DNA of 35,637 bases. Source: Actinomycetota bacterium (lineage in GTDB: Bacteria; Actinomycetota; CADDZG01; JAHWKV01; JAOPZY01). Of the stretch, positions 14,133 to 21,964 are shown piece by piece. The notes beneath the pieces were generated by a model. The model ran no database searches. It was given only the letters and a program-made list of their open reading frames with translations, and was not told the DNA's origin. How positions within the stretch are numbered: position 1 is the stretch's first letter; each line of letters begins with the position of its first letter. The stretch spans positions 1 through 35,637 of the forward strand of contig JAOPZY010000188.1 in the NCBI GenBank assembly GCA_025963875.1, read 5' to 3'. Made by a program: the position numbers and the translations under genes.

Positions 14133-14720
14133 GTGGACGACCCGCCGCAGCGCCCTCCCAGACCCCGCCCCCGCCTGGGCCTCGCCATCGGGCTCATCGT
14201 CCTGGGCATCGCCCTCGGCATCCTGTCGTTCGTCATGGTGACCCTGCCCCTCCTCAGGCTGGTGAAGGAGGCCCCGACGCTGGCGACGCCCGGCTCCGTC
14301 ACCCTGCATCTGAACAAGGGCCTGTACAAGGTGTTCGAACCGACCGGCACCGTCACCAATGCCGTGACGCCGATCCACGCCGCCGACGTGAACGTCACAG
14401 CCCCGGGCGGAGGTGGCATACCGGTCGGCGATACCGACCCGAACGAGAACATCACCCGTGGCAACCGCCGCTACGCGTCGGCCGCCGCCTTCCGGGTCTC
14501 GACGCCCGGGGACTACACGGTGAGGATCGGGGGCGCCCATGGCCAGGCGCTGATCGTCCGGTCGCTGGCCGATGCGGTCCGCTCCCGGGTGGGCTGGGTC
14601 GCCGCCATCCCCATCGGGGGCCTGTGCTTCCTTATCGGCCTCGTCCTGCTCATCGTCGGGATCGTTCGCCGGAGCAGGGCGAAGAAGGCAACGTTCTCGG
14701 GGGAGCCGCCGCCCGCCTAG
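14133..14720 (+). CDS. Two-helix membrane protein of unknown function
   Basis: A 195-residue protein. Residues 1-14 are proline- and arginine-rich, residues 15-42 form a first transmembrane helix (LGLAIGLIVLGIALGILSFVMV), and residues 45-145 form an extracytoplasmic beta-rich domain with SVTLHLNKGLYKVFEPTG and STPGDYTVRIGG. A second helix spans about 150-177, and the tail is basic. I do not recognise the family. The GTG start fits a leaderless transcript. The next gene, a lipoprotein, follows in the same direction. Confidence 0.72.
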   Translation: MDDPPQRPPRPRPRLGLAIGLIVLGIALGILSFVMVTLPLLRLVKEAPTLATPGSVTLHLNKGLYKVFEPTGTVTNAVTPIHAADVNVTAPGGGGIPVGDTDPNENITRGNRRYASAAAFRVSTPGDYTVRIGGAHGQALIVRSLADAVRSRVGWVAAIPIGGLCFLIGLVLLIVGIVRRSRAKKATFSGEPPPA

Positions 14721-14761
14721 CCGATCCTTGCTTCTCAGGCCTTCTCTGCGAAACTGTCACG

Positions 14762-15352
14762 GTGGCTCAGATGGCGACGGCGCGACGCTTCGCGGCGAAT
14801 GGCGGGAGGGTGGCGGTCCTTGCCCTCCTTGCGGTCCTCGTGGCCTGCTCCAAGTCCAACCCCGGGCCGGTGATCATCCCCGCCCCCACGACGGCTGTGC
14901 CAACCGGGACGTCGACGCCGGCCACGGCCACGGTCACGCCGACCTCCACGCCCACCCCCACACCGACGAAAACCACCACGCCCAAGCCCACACCGACCGC
15001 CACGGCCACACCGGCCGTCATGCCAACGGTCCAGGTTTCCGAGGCCAGCGGCGCCACCAAGGGCCTGAAGGTGGGCCAGATCATGACCCTGCGCCTGGCG
15101 CAGGCCACCGATGGGGGCTTCAACTGGACCTTCCAGACCAAGCCCGACCCCGCCATCCTCACCGTGGTGAGCGACCAAACGCTGGCGGCCTCGCCGGCGC
15201 CGGTCAGTGGGACGGTGGGGGCCAACGGCTCCCACCGCTGGGTGTTCAAGGCCGCCGGGCCGGGCACCACGTCGTTCACCGTGATCGAGCAGGGCCCTGG
15301 TGCGGGGGCGCCGGTGCTGACCTACTCGCTGACCGTCGCCGTCTCGCCCTGA
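14762..15352 (+). CDS. Lipoprotein with chagasin-like (I42) inhibitor domain
   Basis: A protein of about 196 residues. A lipoprotein signal peptide ends in the lipobox LVAC (Cys 29). Residues about 35-85 are a Thr/Pro linker of TPTST/TPTK repeats, probably crossing the cell wall. Residues about 90-196 resemble the peptidase-inhibitor I42 (chagasin) fold: LKVGQIMTLRLAQATDGGFNW, then GSHRWVFKAAGPGTTSFTVIE and a final strand. The inhibitory loops deviate from the NPTTGY and RPW consensus, so protease inhibition is uncertain. I chose GTG 14762 because GAAACT lies six bases before it (leaderless); ATG 14771 is the alternative. Confidence 0.75.
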   Translation: MAQMATARRFAANGGRVAVLALLAVLVACSKSNPGPVIIPAPTTAVPTGTSTPATATVTPTSTPTPTPTKTTTPKPTPTATATPAVMPTVQVSEASGATKGLKVGQIMTLRLAQATDGGFNWTFQTKPDPAILTVVSDQTLAASPAPVSGTVGANGSHRWVFKAAGPGTTSFTVIEQGPGAGAPVLTYSLTVAVSP

Positions 15353-15353
15353 G

Positions 15354-15371
15354 CCGTCCCCTCGGGGACGG
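15354..15371 (+). terminator. Hairpin after the I42 lipoprotein gene
   Basis: CCGTCCC and GGGACGG form a seven-base-pair stem around CTCG, starting one base after the stop codon. It lacks a T tract and lies just before the TACACT -10 box of the next gene. Confidence 0.55.
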
Positions 15372-15373
15372 GC

Positions 15374-15379
15374 TACACT
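15374..15379 (+). promoter_or_regulatory. -10 box of the FmdB gene
   Basis: TACACT lies nine bases before the ATG at 15389, close to the preceding hairpin. There is no clear ribosome site, so a very short or absent leader is likely. Confidence 0.45.
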
Positions 15380-15388
15380 CGAAACAAG

Positions 15389-15631
15389 ATGCCACTCCAC
15401 GAGTACCTCTGCCATGCCTGCGACGGTCGCTTCGAGGCCATCACCTCCTCGGCCAAGGCCGACAGCGTGGCGTGCCCGATGTGCCAGAGCGAACAGACCC
15501 GCCGGCTGATCTCGGTCATTGCCGGCATCGGCCGCGGCTCCTCGTCCGGCCCGGCACCCATGAGCCCCATGGGTATGGGCATGGGCGGCGGCGGTTGCTG
15601 CGGTGGGAGTTGCGGCTGCGGCAGCCGTTGA
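15389..15631 (+). CDS. FmdB-family zinc-ribbon protein
   Basis: An 80-residue protein. It begins MPLHEYLCHAC and has paired zinc ligands C8/C11 and C29/C32 (ACPMC), the FmdB putative regulatory zinc ribbon. The C-terminal third is a low-complexity Gly/Met/Cys tail (MGMGMGGGGCCGGSCGCG), a common feature of FmdB proteins. It is a small soluble protein. The name comes from the formamidase cluster, but the general function is unknown. Confidence 0.9.
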   Translation: MPLHEYLCHACDGRFEAITSSAKADSVACPMCQSEQTRRLISVIAGIGRGSSSGPAPMSPMGMGMGGGGCCGGSCGCGSR

Positions 15632-15694
15632 TGTGCGAAGTGAGGTAAAAAGAGCGCGCATACGCGGCAAAATTACCCCAGTTAACGCCCTGCC

Positions 15695-16498
15695 CTAGAT
15701 CGAAGGGTTTTCGAAGGGTGACAGTCCCGGGGCCGACCACCGCCCCGCCTCGGCCTCCCGTGATCGGCGCTGGACCGTGATCAGCACCGCCTCCAGCAGC
15801 ACCTCCGGCCCCCAGACGTAGGCCGCGGCGCCCGGCACCTTCGCCCACGCCAGGTTGCCCAGCTGGTTGCCCAGCGCCATGCGGGCGCCGGGATCGAGCT
15901 GCCAGCGGCGCTCGAGGAAGGAGCGGATGAGCCCGTACTCCTCCTCGGTCAGCAGGGTCGTGTCGAGTGGCGGCAGGTTGGCATCGGGCCGGATCCCGAG
16001 CGCCACGGGGGAGGGTTGCGCCATCTTGGGTTGCCGCACCACGATCGTGCCGGCCACCAGGTCTCCCAGCCGCTGCCGGCGGCGCGTGAAGAGGATCAGG
16101 AACAGCCCGATGGCCACGACCGCGACGTCGATCGGCCGGAAGAAGTTGCGCAACAGCACCGGCCCGAGGCCCACCGGCTGGCCGTCGGTCTGGATGACCC
16201 GCAGCCCGAATGCCCGCTTGCCGGGGGTGAGGCCGTTCCAGATCTCTTCGAAGAACGGGTGGTACCCGAAGACCAGCAGCAGGAGGAAGCCGACGTAGAA
16301 GGCTGCGCCCAGGCCCCCGGCCAGGCCCAGGAGGCCGAGGATCCCCGCGACACCGACGAGGATCTGGATGGCAAGCAGCACGGCTCCGAGGATCAGCGCG
16401 TCGATGACGGCGGCCCCCACCCGGGAGCCGAGCTCGGCGATGTCCACCCGGACCGCCACCGCCTCGGGGGTGACGATAGAGTGCGCTTCGATGCTCAT
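15695..16498 (-). CDS. RDD-family membrane protein
   Basis: A 267-residue protein. It starts MSIEAHSIVTPEAVAV. The RDD domain has a first helix with the conserved Arg and Asp (LGSRVGAAVIDALILGAVLL), a central helix near residues 60-85, the segment WNGLTPGKRAFGLRV and a third helix before RRRQRLGDLVAGTIVV. The cytoplasmic C-terminus (about 175-267) is hydrophilic and contains FLERRWQLDPGARMALGNQLG. RDD proteins are poorly understood; some affect ion transport. It is divergent from the SpoIIM-like gene with 51 bases between starts, a pairing typical of MoxR/DUF58 clusters. Confidence 0.88.
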   Translation of the reverse strand: MSIEAHSIVTPEAVAVRVDIAELGSRVGAAVIDALILGAVLLAIQILVGVAGILGLLGLAGGLGAAFYVGFLLLLVFGYHPFFEEIWNGLTPGKRAFGLRVIQTDGQPVGLGPVLLRNFFRPIDVAVVAIGLFLILFTRRRQRLGDLVAGTIVVRQPKMAQPSPVALGIRPDANLPPLDTTLLTEEEYGLIRSFLERRWQLDPGARMALGNQLGNLAWAKVPGAAAYVWGPEVLLEAVLITVQRRSREAEAGRWSAPGLSPFENPSI

Positions 16499-16549
16499 GG
16501 TCGCCTCACGGGTCGGCTCGTCGCGGTAGCAGGCGGGTTCTGAGCCACG

Positions 16550-17566
16550 ATGGATGTCGACTCGTTCATCCAGCATTATCGGCCCGAATGGGAACGCCTG
16601 GAGCAGGCCTGCGCCAAAGGGAGCCGGGGCCTCGCCAAGCGCACGGGCCCGGAGATCGACGACCTCGTCCGCCTGTACCTGCGCACATCCTCCCACCTTG
16701 CCGAGGTCCGGACCCGCTACAGGGACCCCCGGTTGGAGGCCTACCTCAACCGGGTGGTGGGCGTCGCCCATTCCGCGCTCTACGGGTCCAAGGCCCGCAG
16801 CTGGCGCCAGTTCATCAAGCTGTTCGGCCCCCGCTACCGCGAGGCTGCCCGCCGCACGCTGCCCTTCATCCTCGTCGCCGCGGCGATCATGGTGCTGGTC
16901 TCGGGCGTCGTCGAGGTCTGGGTCGCCGGCTCCCGTGAGGCCCAGGCGGGGCTGCTGCCGCCCTTCGCCCGTGACGCCGTGCAACGGGCGGGTGGCCACC
17001 GCCCCGACCTGGGCGTCGCCCCGGCAGGCCTCTCGGCGTTCATCTTCCTCAACAACGTCCGGGTCGCCCTCCTCTCGTTCCTCACCGGGCTCGCACTCGG
17101 CATCGGCAGCATCTACTTCGTCGCACAGAACGGCCTGCTTCTCGGCACGCTGGCGGGGGCCTACCAGGCGGCCGGCAAGGCCGGTATCTTCTGGCCGCTC
17201 ATCCTGCCCCACGGGCTGCTGGAGCTGACCGCGATCTGCATCGCGGCCGGGGCAGGGCTGCGGATGGGATGGAGCCTCATCGAGCCCGGCGACCGCACCC
17301 GCGGGCAGTCCCTCGTGGCCGAGGCCCGCGACGCCGTCTTCGTCATGGTCGGCGTGGTGCCCGCCTTCGCGGTGGCGGCGCTCATCGAGGGGTTCATCAC
17401 CCCCTCGGGGATCAACCATGCGCTGTCGATCACCCTCGGGGTCGTGGTCGCCGTGATCTACGTCGTGCTCCTCTTCGCCCCCCTGCAACGCCGCAAGCGG
17501 CCGGCCCCGCTGCTCCCACCGGGCGGAGGGGACCCTCTGCCGGTTACAACGTCCCCCGCGACTTGA
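16550..17566 (+). CDS. SpoIIM-family (stage II sporulation protein M-like) membrane protein
   Basis: A 338-residue protein. A soluble helical N-terminus (about 1-100) contains FIQHYRPEWERLEQAC and YLRTSSHLAEVRTRYRDPRL. Five or so transmembrane helices follow, beginning RTLPFILVAAAIMVLVSGVV and including the conserved FIFLNNVRVALLSFLTGLALGIGS and LPHGLLELTAICIAAGAGLRMG. In sporulators SpoIIM aids septal peptidoglycan degradation. In actinobacteria this homologue accompanies MoxR/DUF58/RDD genes and is not a sign of endospores. Its last 23 bases overlap the convergent DUF58 gene. Confidence 0.9.
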   Translation: MDVDSFIQHYRPEWERLEQACAKGSRGLAKRTGPEIDDLVRLYLRTSSHLAEVRTRYRDPRLEAYLNRVVGVAHSALYGSKARSWRQFIKLFGPRYREAARRTLPFILVAAAIMVLVSGVVEVWVAGSREAQAGLLPPFARDAVQRAGGHRPDLGVAPAGLSAFIFLNNVRVALLSFLTGLALGIGSIYFVAQNGLLLGTLAGAYQAAGKAGIFWPLILPHGLLELTAICIAAGAGLRMGWSLIEPGDRTRGQSLVAEARDAVFVMVGVVPAFAVAALIEGFITPSGINHALSITLGVVVAVIYVVLLFAPLQRRKRPAPLLPPGGGDPLPVTTSPAT

Positions 17567-18848
17567 TCCTCAGGTACTGGTCGGCCAGCGCTCCCGCCAG
17601 GTCCTCGGGCAGCCGGTCGACCACCGTGGCCCCCATCGCCACGAGGCGGGCCGCGGCATCGGACCTCGCCGCGATCGACGCCGCGGCCGCCGCCTTGCCG
17701 TAGGCGTCCTCGCTCGTTGCCGGGACGAGGGTCGCCTCGGCCTCGATCGCGGGGTCGACCACCGAGGCCACGACCACGAGGTGGCGGCTCATCAGCATGG
17801 GCAGCGCCTGGAAGAGCCCTTCCATCGCCGCCTGGTCCGTCAGCTCGGTCAGCAGCACCAGCAGGGCGCGGCGGCGGTACCGGGTGAGCACGGAGGAGAA
17901 CACGCGCCGGTAGTTGGGGGCCTCGAGCGACGGCTGGAGGTCGAACAGCAGGTCGAGGATGCGCCTGGCCTGGGTGCGGCCGCTGCGCGGCCCGGCGGCG
18001 ACGAGCACGTCGGCGCCGAAGGCCGCCATGCCCACGTGGTCGCCGATCCGCCCCGCCAGCTCCGCCAGGGCGATGCCGGCGTCGAGGGTGTGTTCGAAGC
18101 GGGGCACCCCCGCCACGGTCCCGGCCATGGTCCGGCTCGCATCGACCAGCAGCAGCACCTGCTGGTTGCGCTCCTCACGGTAGGTGTTGGAGATGGGTTT
18201 CGTGCTGCGCGCCGTCGCCCGCCAGTTGATCCGGCGGAACTCGTCGTCGGGGTGGTACTCGCGCAGCGAGTCGAACTCCCCGCCGCCGCCCCGGATGGAC
18301 GACAGCCGGTAGCCGCTCTGCAGCATCCTCGCCCGCTGGAGGCGCAGCTCCGCCTGCTTGCGACCCGGCAGCGCGGGATAGCACTTGAGGCGGGCGACGA
18401 GCGGCAGGGTCCGCTGCCGCCCCCCGAGCCCGAGCGGTCCTCCGGTGCGGACCGTGAGCGGCCCCAGCGTCAAACGACCCCGCCTGCTGGGGATGATGTC
18501 CTCCTCGAGGACGCCCCAGCCGTGCGGGTCGAGGACGGTGCCCTGCCGGGCGGGATACAGGCCCGTGGAGGGAGCCGCTGCCTCGTGCGTCGCCACCGTG
18601 AGCCGCAGGCCGGTGGGGTTGTGCAGGCGGAGCGTCCCCTTGGCGGGGCGGTCGAGTGCCACCACGTCGGGGACATCCCAGGTCGCCTGGAGGGAGGCCG
18701 GCCCGGGGGCGATCCGGACGTCGATGGCGAGGGCCACGAGGGCCGCCAGGTTGACCGCCAGCAGGTCGAGCCATGCCGGACCCGGCAGCAGGGCGGCCAC
18801 GACCGAAGCCGCCAGCACCACCGCGACGAACCGGAGGGTGGCGTACAT
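17544..18848 (-). CDS. DUF58-domain protein (MoxR partner)
   Basis: A 434-residue membrane-anchored protein. Two N-terminal helices (about 1-45) are followed by a beta domain and the DUF58 signature FDSLREYHPDDEFRRINWRATARS near residues 200-223. A vWA-like fold follows with VLLLVDASRTM. DUF58 proteins pair with MoxR AAA ATPases and are thought to assist metal-ion-linked or chaperone-type assembly in the envelope. I chose ATG 18848; an in-frame extension upstream is Arg-rich and overlaps the MoxR gene. The end overlaps the SpoIIM-like gene tail-to-tail. Confidence 0.9.
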   Translation of the reverse strand: MYATLRFVAVVLAASVVAALLPGPAWLDLLAVNLAALVALAIDVRIAPGPASLQATWDVPDVVALDRPAKGTLRLHNPTGLRLTVATHEAAAPSTGLYPARQGTVLDPHGWGVLEEDIIPSRRGRLTLGPLTVRTGGPLGLGGRQRTLPLVARLKCYPALPGRKQAELRLQRARMLQSGYRLSSIRGGGGEFDSLREYHPDDEFRRINWRATARSTKPISNTYREERNQQVLLLVDASRTMAGTVAGVPRFEHTLDAGIALAELAGRIGDHVGMAAFGADVLVAAGPRSGRTQARRILDLLFDLQPSLEAPNYRRVFSSVLTRYRRRALLVLLTELTDQAAMEGLFQALPMLMSRHLVVVASVVDPAIEAEATLVPATSEDAYGKAAAAASIAARSDAAARLVAMGATVVDRLPEDLAGALADQYLRIKSRGTL

Positions 18849-18858
18849 CCCAGGGTGC

Positions 18859-18879
18859 CCGGCGCCGGCCTGGCGCCGG
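18859..18879 (-). promoter_or_regulatory. GGCGCC hairpin between MoxR and DUF58 genes
   Basis: CCGGCGCC and GGCGCCGG form an eight-base-pair hairpin with a five-base loop in the 38-base MoxR-DUF58 gap, ending ten bases before the ATG. It may tune read-through or DUF58 translation. It resembles the hairpins at 11003-11019 and 12752-12769. Confidence 0.4.
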
Positions 18880-18886
18880 CTGGGAC

Positions 18887-19837
18887 TCACTTCGGCACGG
18901 GAACGCGCTCGACGACGCCGTCGAGCACGGCGTCGGTGGTCGCCCCCTCCATCTCCAACTCGGGCCGCAGCACGATCCGGTGCCGCCAAGCCGGCTTCAC
19001 GAGCGCCTTGACGTCGTCGGGCGTCACGAAGGCCCGGCCGGACAGGTACGCCCAGGCCTTGGCGACGTTGAGCAGCATGGCCGCCCCGCGGGGGCTCACA
19101 CCCAGTGCCAGCGAGGGGCTGCGGCGGGTCTGGTCGGCGAGGGCCCAGATGTAGCCGAAGAGCTCCTCGGCGACGGTGACCCCGACGACATCGCGTGCGG
19201 CTGCGTCCAGCGCCGCCGCCCCCGCCACCGGCCGGACGCCCAGGGCGGCGAGGTCGTGGGGGTCCCGGCCCTGGTGGTGCATGCGCAGGACCTCCATCTC
19301 AGGGTCGTGCCCCGGGTAGCCGACGCGCAGCTTGAGGAGGAACCGGTCGAGCTGCGCCTCCGGCAGGGGATAGGTGCCCTCGAACTCGATCGGGTTCTGC
19401 GTGGCCACGACCAGGAACGGCGACGGGAGGGGGTAGGCCTCGCCTTCGACGGTGACCTGGCGCTCCTCCATGGCCTCGAGCAGGGCGGCCTGGGTCTTGG
19501 GTGGCGTGCGGTTGATCTCGTCCGCCAGGACGAGGTTGGCGAACAGCGGCCCGGGGCGGAAACGGAAGGTCCCGGTTGCGGACTCGTAGACCATGTTGCC
19601 GGTGACGTCCGACGGCATCAGGTCCGGGGTGAACTGGATGCGCCGGAAGTCGAGCGCCAGCGAGCAGCCCAACGCCTTGACGAGCAACGTCTTGGCGACG
19701 CCCGGCACGCCCTCCAGGATGATGTGGCCGCGCACCAGCAGGGCCGCCAGCATGCCGAAGACCACGGGTTCCTGGCCCTTGACGGCCTTGCCCACCTCGG
19801 TCCGGACTGCGCGCAACACCTCGTTCGGCTCCGCCAT
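18887..19837 (-). CDS. MoxR-type AAA+ ATPase
   Basis: A 316-residue AAA+ protein of the MoxR group. Walker A is GVPGVAKTLLVKAL (about residues 39-52). Walker B is ANLVLADEINRTPPKTQAALLEAMEE (about 100-125). The sensor segment is VVATQNPIEFEGTYPLPEAQLDRF, and the C-terminal lid holds LGVSPRGAAMLLNVAKAWAYLSGRAFVTPDDV. MoxR ATPases act as chaperones for vWA-domain partners, here most likely the DUF58 protein encoded just downstream. It follows the DUF4350 gene by 14 bases, suggesting one transcript. Confidence 0.94.
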   Translation of the reverse strand: MAEPNEVLRAVRTEVGKAVKGQEPVVFGMLAALLVRGHIILEGVPGVAKTLLVKALGCSLALDFRRIQFTPDLMPSDVTGNMVYESATGTFRFRPGPLFANLVLADEINRTPPKTQAALLEAMEERQVTVEGEAYPLPSPFLVVATQNPIEFEGTYPLPEAQLDRFLLKLRVGYPGHDPEMEVLRMHHQGRDPHDLAALGVRPVAGAAALDAAARDVVGVTVAEELFGYIWALADQTRRSPSLALGVSPRGAAMLLNVAKAWAYLSGRAFVTPDDVKALVKPAWRHRIVLRPELEMEGATTDAVLDGVVERVPVPK

Positions 19838-19851
19838 GCGTCTCCCTTCCG

Positions 19852-20940
19852 TCAGGTCCAGGACCCCTCCACCCGCCGCCGGAGCTCCTCCAGGTCGCGG
19901 CCGAGGGCGATCAGCTCCTCCTCCGTGGTGGGTCCGGGCCCGTACAGCAGCCGTTGCACGTGATCGGGGTTGCCGCCGGAAAGCTGCGCCACCGTGGAGG
20001 ATAGGGCGCCGTTGTCAGCCGCCGGAGGCTCGGGGCCGAGGCCGAGCCGGGACCGCAGGCGCCGCCGGGTGCCCCGCCGCAGGACGTCGCCCGCGAACGC
20101 CCGAGCCCGGGCCGACCGGTACAGGCGGGCCACGGCGTGGACAAGCTCACCGGACGGCACGGGCGAGGGGATCGCCTCGTTGGTGGGCTTGCCGAACCTC
20201 CGGCCACGCACGAAGGCGAAGATCACGGCCGCCAGGGCGATCTCGAACAGCACGACGCGGGCACCTGCCGGCAGGGAGCCCAGCAGTCCCTTCGGAGGGG
20301 CGCCGCCGGGGGGCAGGGGAGGGCCGAACACCACCGGACCGCCGGATCCGAACACGCCCTGCGCGAAGGCGGCATTGTCCGCCTTGCCCAGCAGCGCGTT
20401 GGTCAGGGGCGAGATACCGCCCAGGACCACGACCTTCCCGCGGCCCACCGGGGCCGTGACCTCGAAGGTCCCGCCACTGATCGGGAAGCACCCGACGCCC
20501 CCCGCGTCCGACTCGAGGACCGAGTCCCCCGCATCCACCGCGAGCGTGTGCACGCCGGCGATCTCGGGGGCGACGCATCCCGGTGCCAGGGTCGTTGGGC
20601 CGAAGGCGTAGTGACCGACCCTCCCGACCGTTCCCACCCCCCCCGCGGCGGCGGTCTCGGACTGGGGATTGGCAACCACCAGCGTGCCGCCTGCCCGCGC
20701 CCACGAGACGAGATCGCCGGCCTGGTTGGCGTCGCGGAGATCCTGGAGGAGGACAAAGACCGCCGGGCCATCCGGCGGGGTGTCGCCGGTACGAACCGTG
20801 CCGCCCATGGCCTGCAGGTACCGGCGCAGCGCCAGGGTCCCGTGGGGGCCGCCGTCGGCGCTCCCGGAAGGCCCCGCCAGCACGGCCCCCGCCACGATCA
20901 GCACCGCCAGGACGCCCAGCAGGACCCAGGGCCGCTTCAC
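19852..20940 (-). CDS. DUF4350-domain membrane protein
   Basis: A 362-residue protein. An N-terminal transmembrane helix (about 5-24) leads into an extracytoplasmic domain (about 30-225) with TLALRRYLQAMGGTVRTG and LVSWARAGGTLVVANP, matching the glutamine-amidotransferase-like DUF4350 fold. A second helix (about 230-247) is followed by RGRRFGKPTNEAIPSPVPSGE and a cytoplasmic tail with ELIALGRDLEELRRRVEGSW. It is the family found between DUF4129 and MoxR genes. The GTG start has only a weak AGGGG ribosome site. A strong stem-loop precedes it. Confidence 0.82.
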   Translation of the reverse strand: MKRPWVLLGVLAVLIVAGAVLAGPSGSADGGPHGTLALRRYLQAMGGTVRTGDTPPDGPAVFVLLQDLRDANQAGDLVSWARAGGTLVVANPQSETAAAGGVGTVGRVGHYAFGPTTLAPGCVAPEIAGVHTLAVDAGDSVLESDAGGVGCFPISGGTFEVTAPVGRGKVVVLGGISPLTNALLGKADNAAFAQGVFGSGGPVVFGPPLPPGGAPPKGLLGSLPAGARVVLFEIALAAVIFAFVRGRRFGKPTNEAIPSPVPSGELVHAVARLYRSARARAFAGDVLRRGTRRRLRSRLGLGPEPPAADNGALSSTVAQLSGGNPDHVQRLLYGPGPTTEEELIALGRDLEELRRRVEGSWT

Positions 20941-20969
20941 CGGGGCGCCCCTGGTGGCGACTCGAACCT

Positions 20970-21014
20970 AGATTCCGTCAAAAAGACCGCCAAGCCGACT
21001 TTTTGACGGAATCT
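20970..21014. repeat. Perfect 16-base-arm stem-loop inside the MoxR cluster
   Basis: AGATTCCGTCAAAAAG (20970-20985) pairs perfectly with 20999-21014 across a 13-base loop. It fills the 91-base gap between the DUF4129 stop (21032) and the DUF4350 start (20940). Each arm contains an A5/T5 run next to the loop rather than after the stem, so it is not a classic terminator. It may still block read-through and separate DUF4129 from the DUF4350-MoxR-DUF58 genes, or be a palindromic repeat. Confidence 0.7.
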
Positions 21015-21031
21015 TCTAACGCGGGGGCGCT

Positions 21032-21964
21032 TCAAGCGGCCCTCACCGACCGCTCGGCGGCGGCGAGGGTGTCGACGGCGCCGGTCGTGGCCTCCGCCCT
21101 CCCGTACATGACGGACTCGAAGATGGTCGTTGCCTTCGCCACGGCCGGGTAGACGTCGGGGAGGCCGCCCGCCACCGCCCGCCGGCACTCGCCGGCCGTG
21201 AGGCTCGGCGTGTCGGGCACGATGCCCCGGCCCGCCAGGGCGGCAAGCAGCGCCCCGTACCGCGCCCGTACCGCCCCGGCCAGGTCGCCGCGCCCCATCG
21301 CCTCCCGGGCCAGGCGGTCCCAGTCCGTCCTGCCCTGCCTGGCAGCCGCGGCGGCGGCCTTGCGCTCGGGGACCACGTAGCCGATCCGGCGGATCAGGAC
21401 GACGACCACCACCGCGAGGATCCCCGCCGTGACGAACACCAGCAGGCCGTGGGGGAGCGGGATGCGGTCCACGGCCCTCGTGATGCTCTGCCACAGGCTG
21501 ACGGCAAACACCCAGATGTCGTGGCGGATGCGATCGAAGAAGCTCGGCTGCGTGCGGATGCCGCGCAGCGCCTCGCGCAGCGCGGTCGCCATGTGCGCGG
21601 CGTCGGGAGGTCTGGCGGACACCGCCGCCCTGGCGGCGTCCTCCATCGCCGCAAGGTGGTCGTCGGCGCTGCGGAAGTCGTCGGCGCTGGTCCCGCCGAG
21701 GCCGTCGAGGAAGCGGTCGGGGGGGACGCGGACCGGCCCACCGGGAAGGTCGACGTCGACGGGGAGGCCGAGCGCCTCGCGCACCGCCTGCATCTTGGGC
21801 GCTGCGGGCTGCACCGCATCCGCCTCCGCAAGGCGCCGGGCGCGGTCGAGCCGGGCGACGAAGTCGTTGGCGCTGATGGCCGCCGGCGCTCCCCACCCGG
21901 TCGCGGGGCCGGCGATCAGTGCCGCGCAGGCAACGGCGGCCGCCACGAGGAGCCGGCGCCTCAT
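21032..21964 (-). CDS. DUF4129-domain membrane protein
   Basis: A 310-residue protein. A signal peptide or anchor spans residues 1-26. An extracytoplasmic helical region (about 27-165) follows, then one transmembrane helix (LLVFVTAGILAVVVVVLIRRIG) and a cytoplasmic DUF4129 domain (about 200-305: LAREAMGRGDLAGAVRARYGALLAALAGRGIVPDTPSLTAGE...ATTIFESVMYG). The ATG overlaps the stop of the upstream gene by four bases (ATGA). DUF4129 is a regular member of MoxR/DUF58 clusters. Its function is unknown. Confidence 0.85.
   Translation of the reverse strand: MRRRLLVAAAVACAALIAGPATGWGAPAAISANDFVARLDRARRLAEADAVQPAAPKMQAVREALGLPVDVDLPGGPVRVPPDRFLDGLGGTSADDFRSADDHLAAMEDAARAAVSARPPDAAHMATALREALRGIRTQPSFFDRIRHDIWVFAVSLWQSITRAVDRIPLPHGLLVFVTAGILAVVVVVLIRRIGYVVPERKAAAAAARQGRTDWDRLAREAMGRGDLAGAVRARYGALLAALAGRGIVPDTPSLTAGECRRAVAGGLPDVYPAVAKATTIFESVMYGRAEATTGAVDTLAAAERSVRAA

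Noticed and set aside
16550-17566. SpoIIM homologue as evidence of endospore formation.
   Set aside because: No other sporulation gene is present, and SpoIIM-family proteins accompany MoxR/RDD clusters in non-sporulating actinobacteria.
20937-20970. On the minus strand GGTTCGAGTC followed by GCCACCA resembles a tRNA T-arm and 3' end.
   Set aside because: The bases flanking the loop do not pair as a T-stem, and no anticodon arm or acceptor stem fits upstream, where the long palindrome sits instead. Chance matches of this length are expected.
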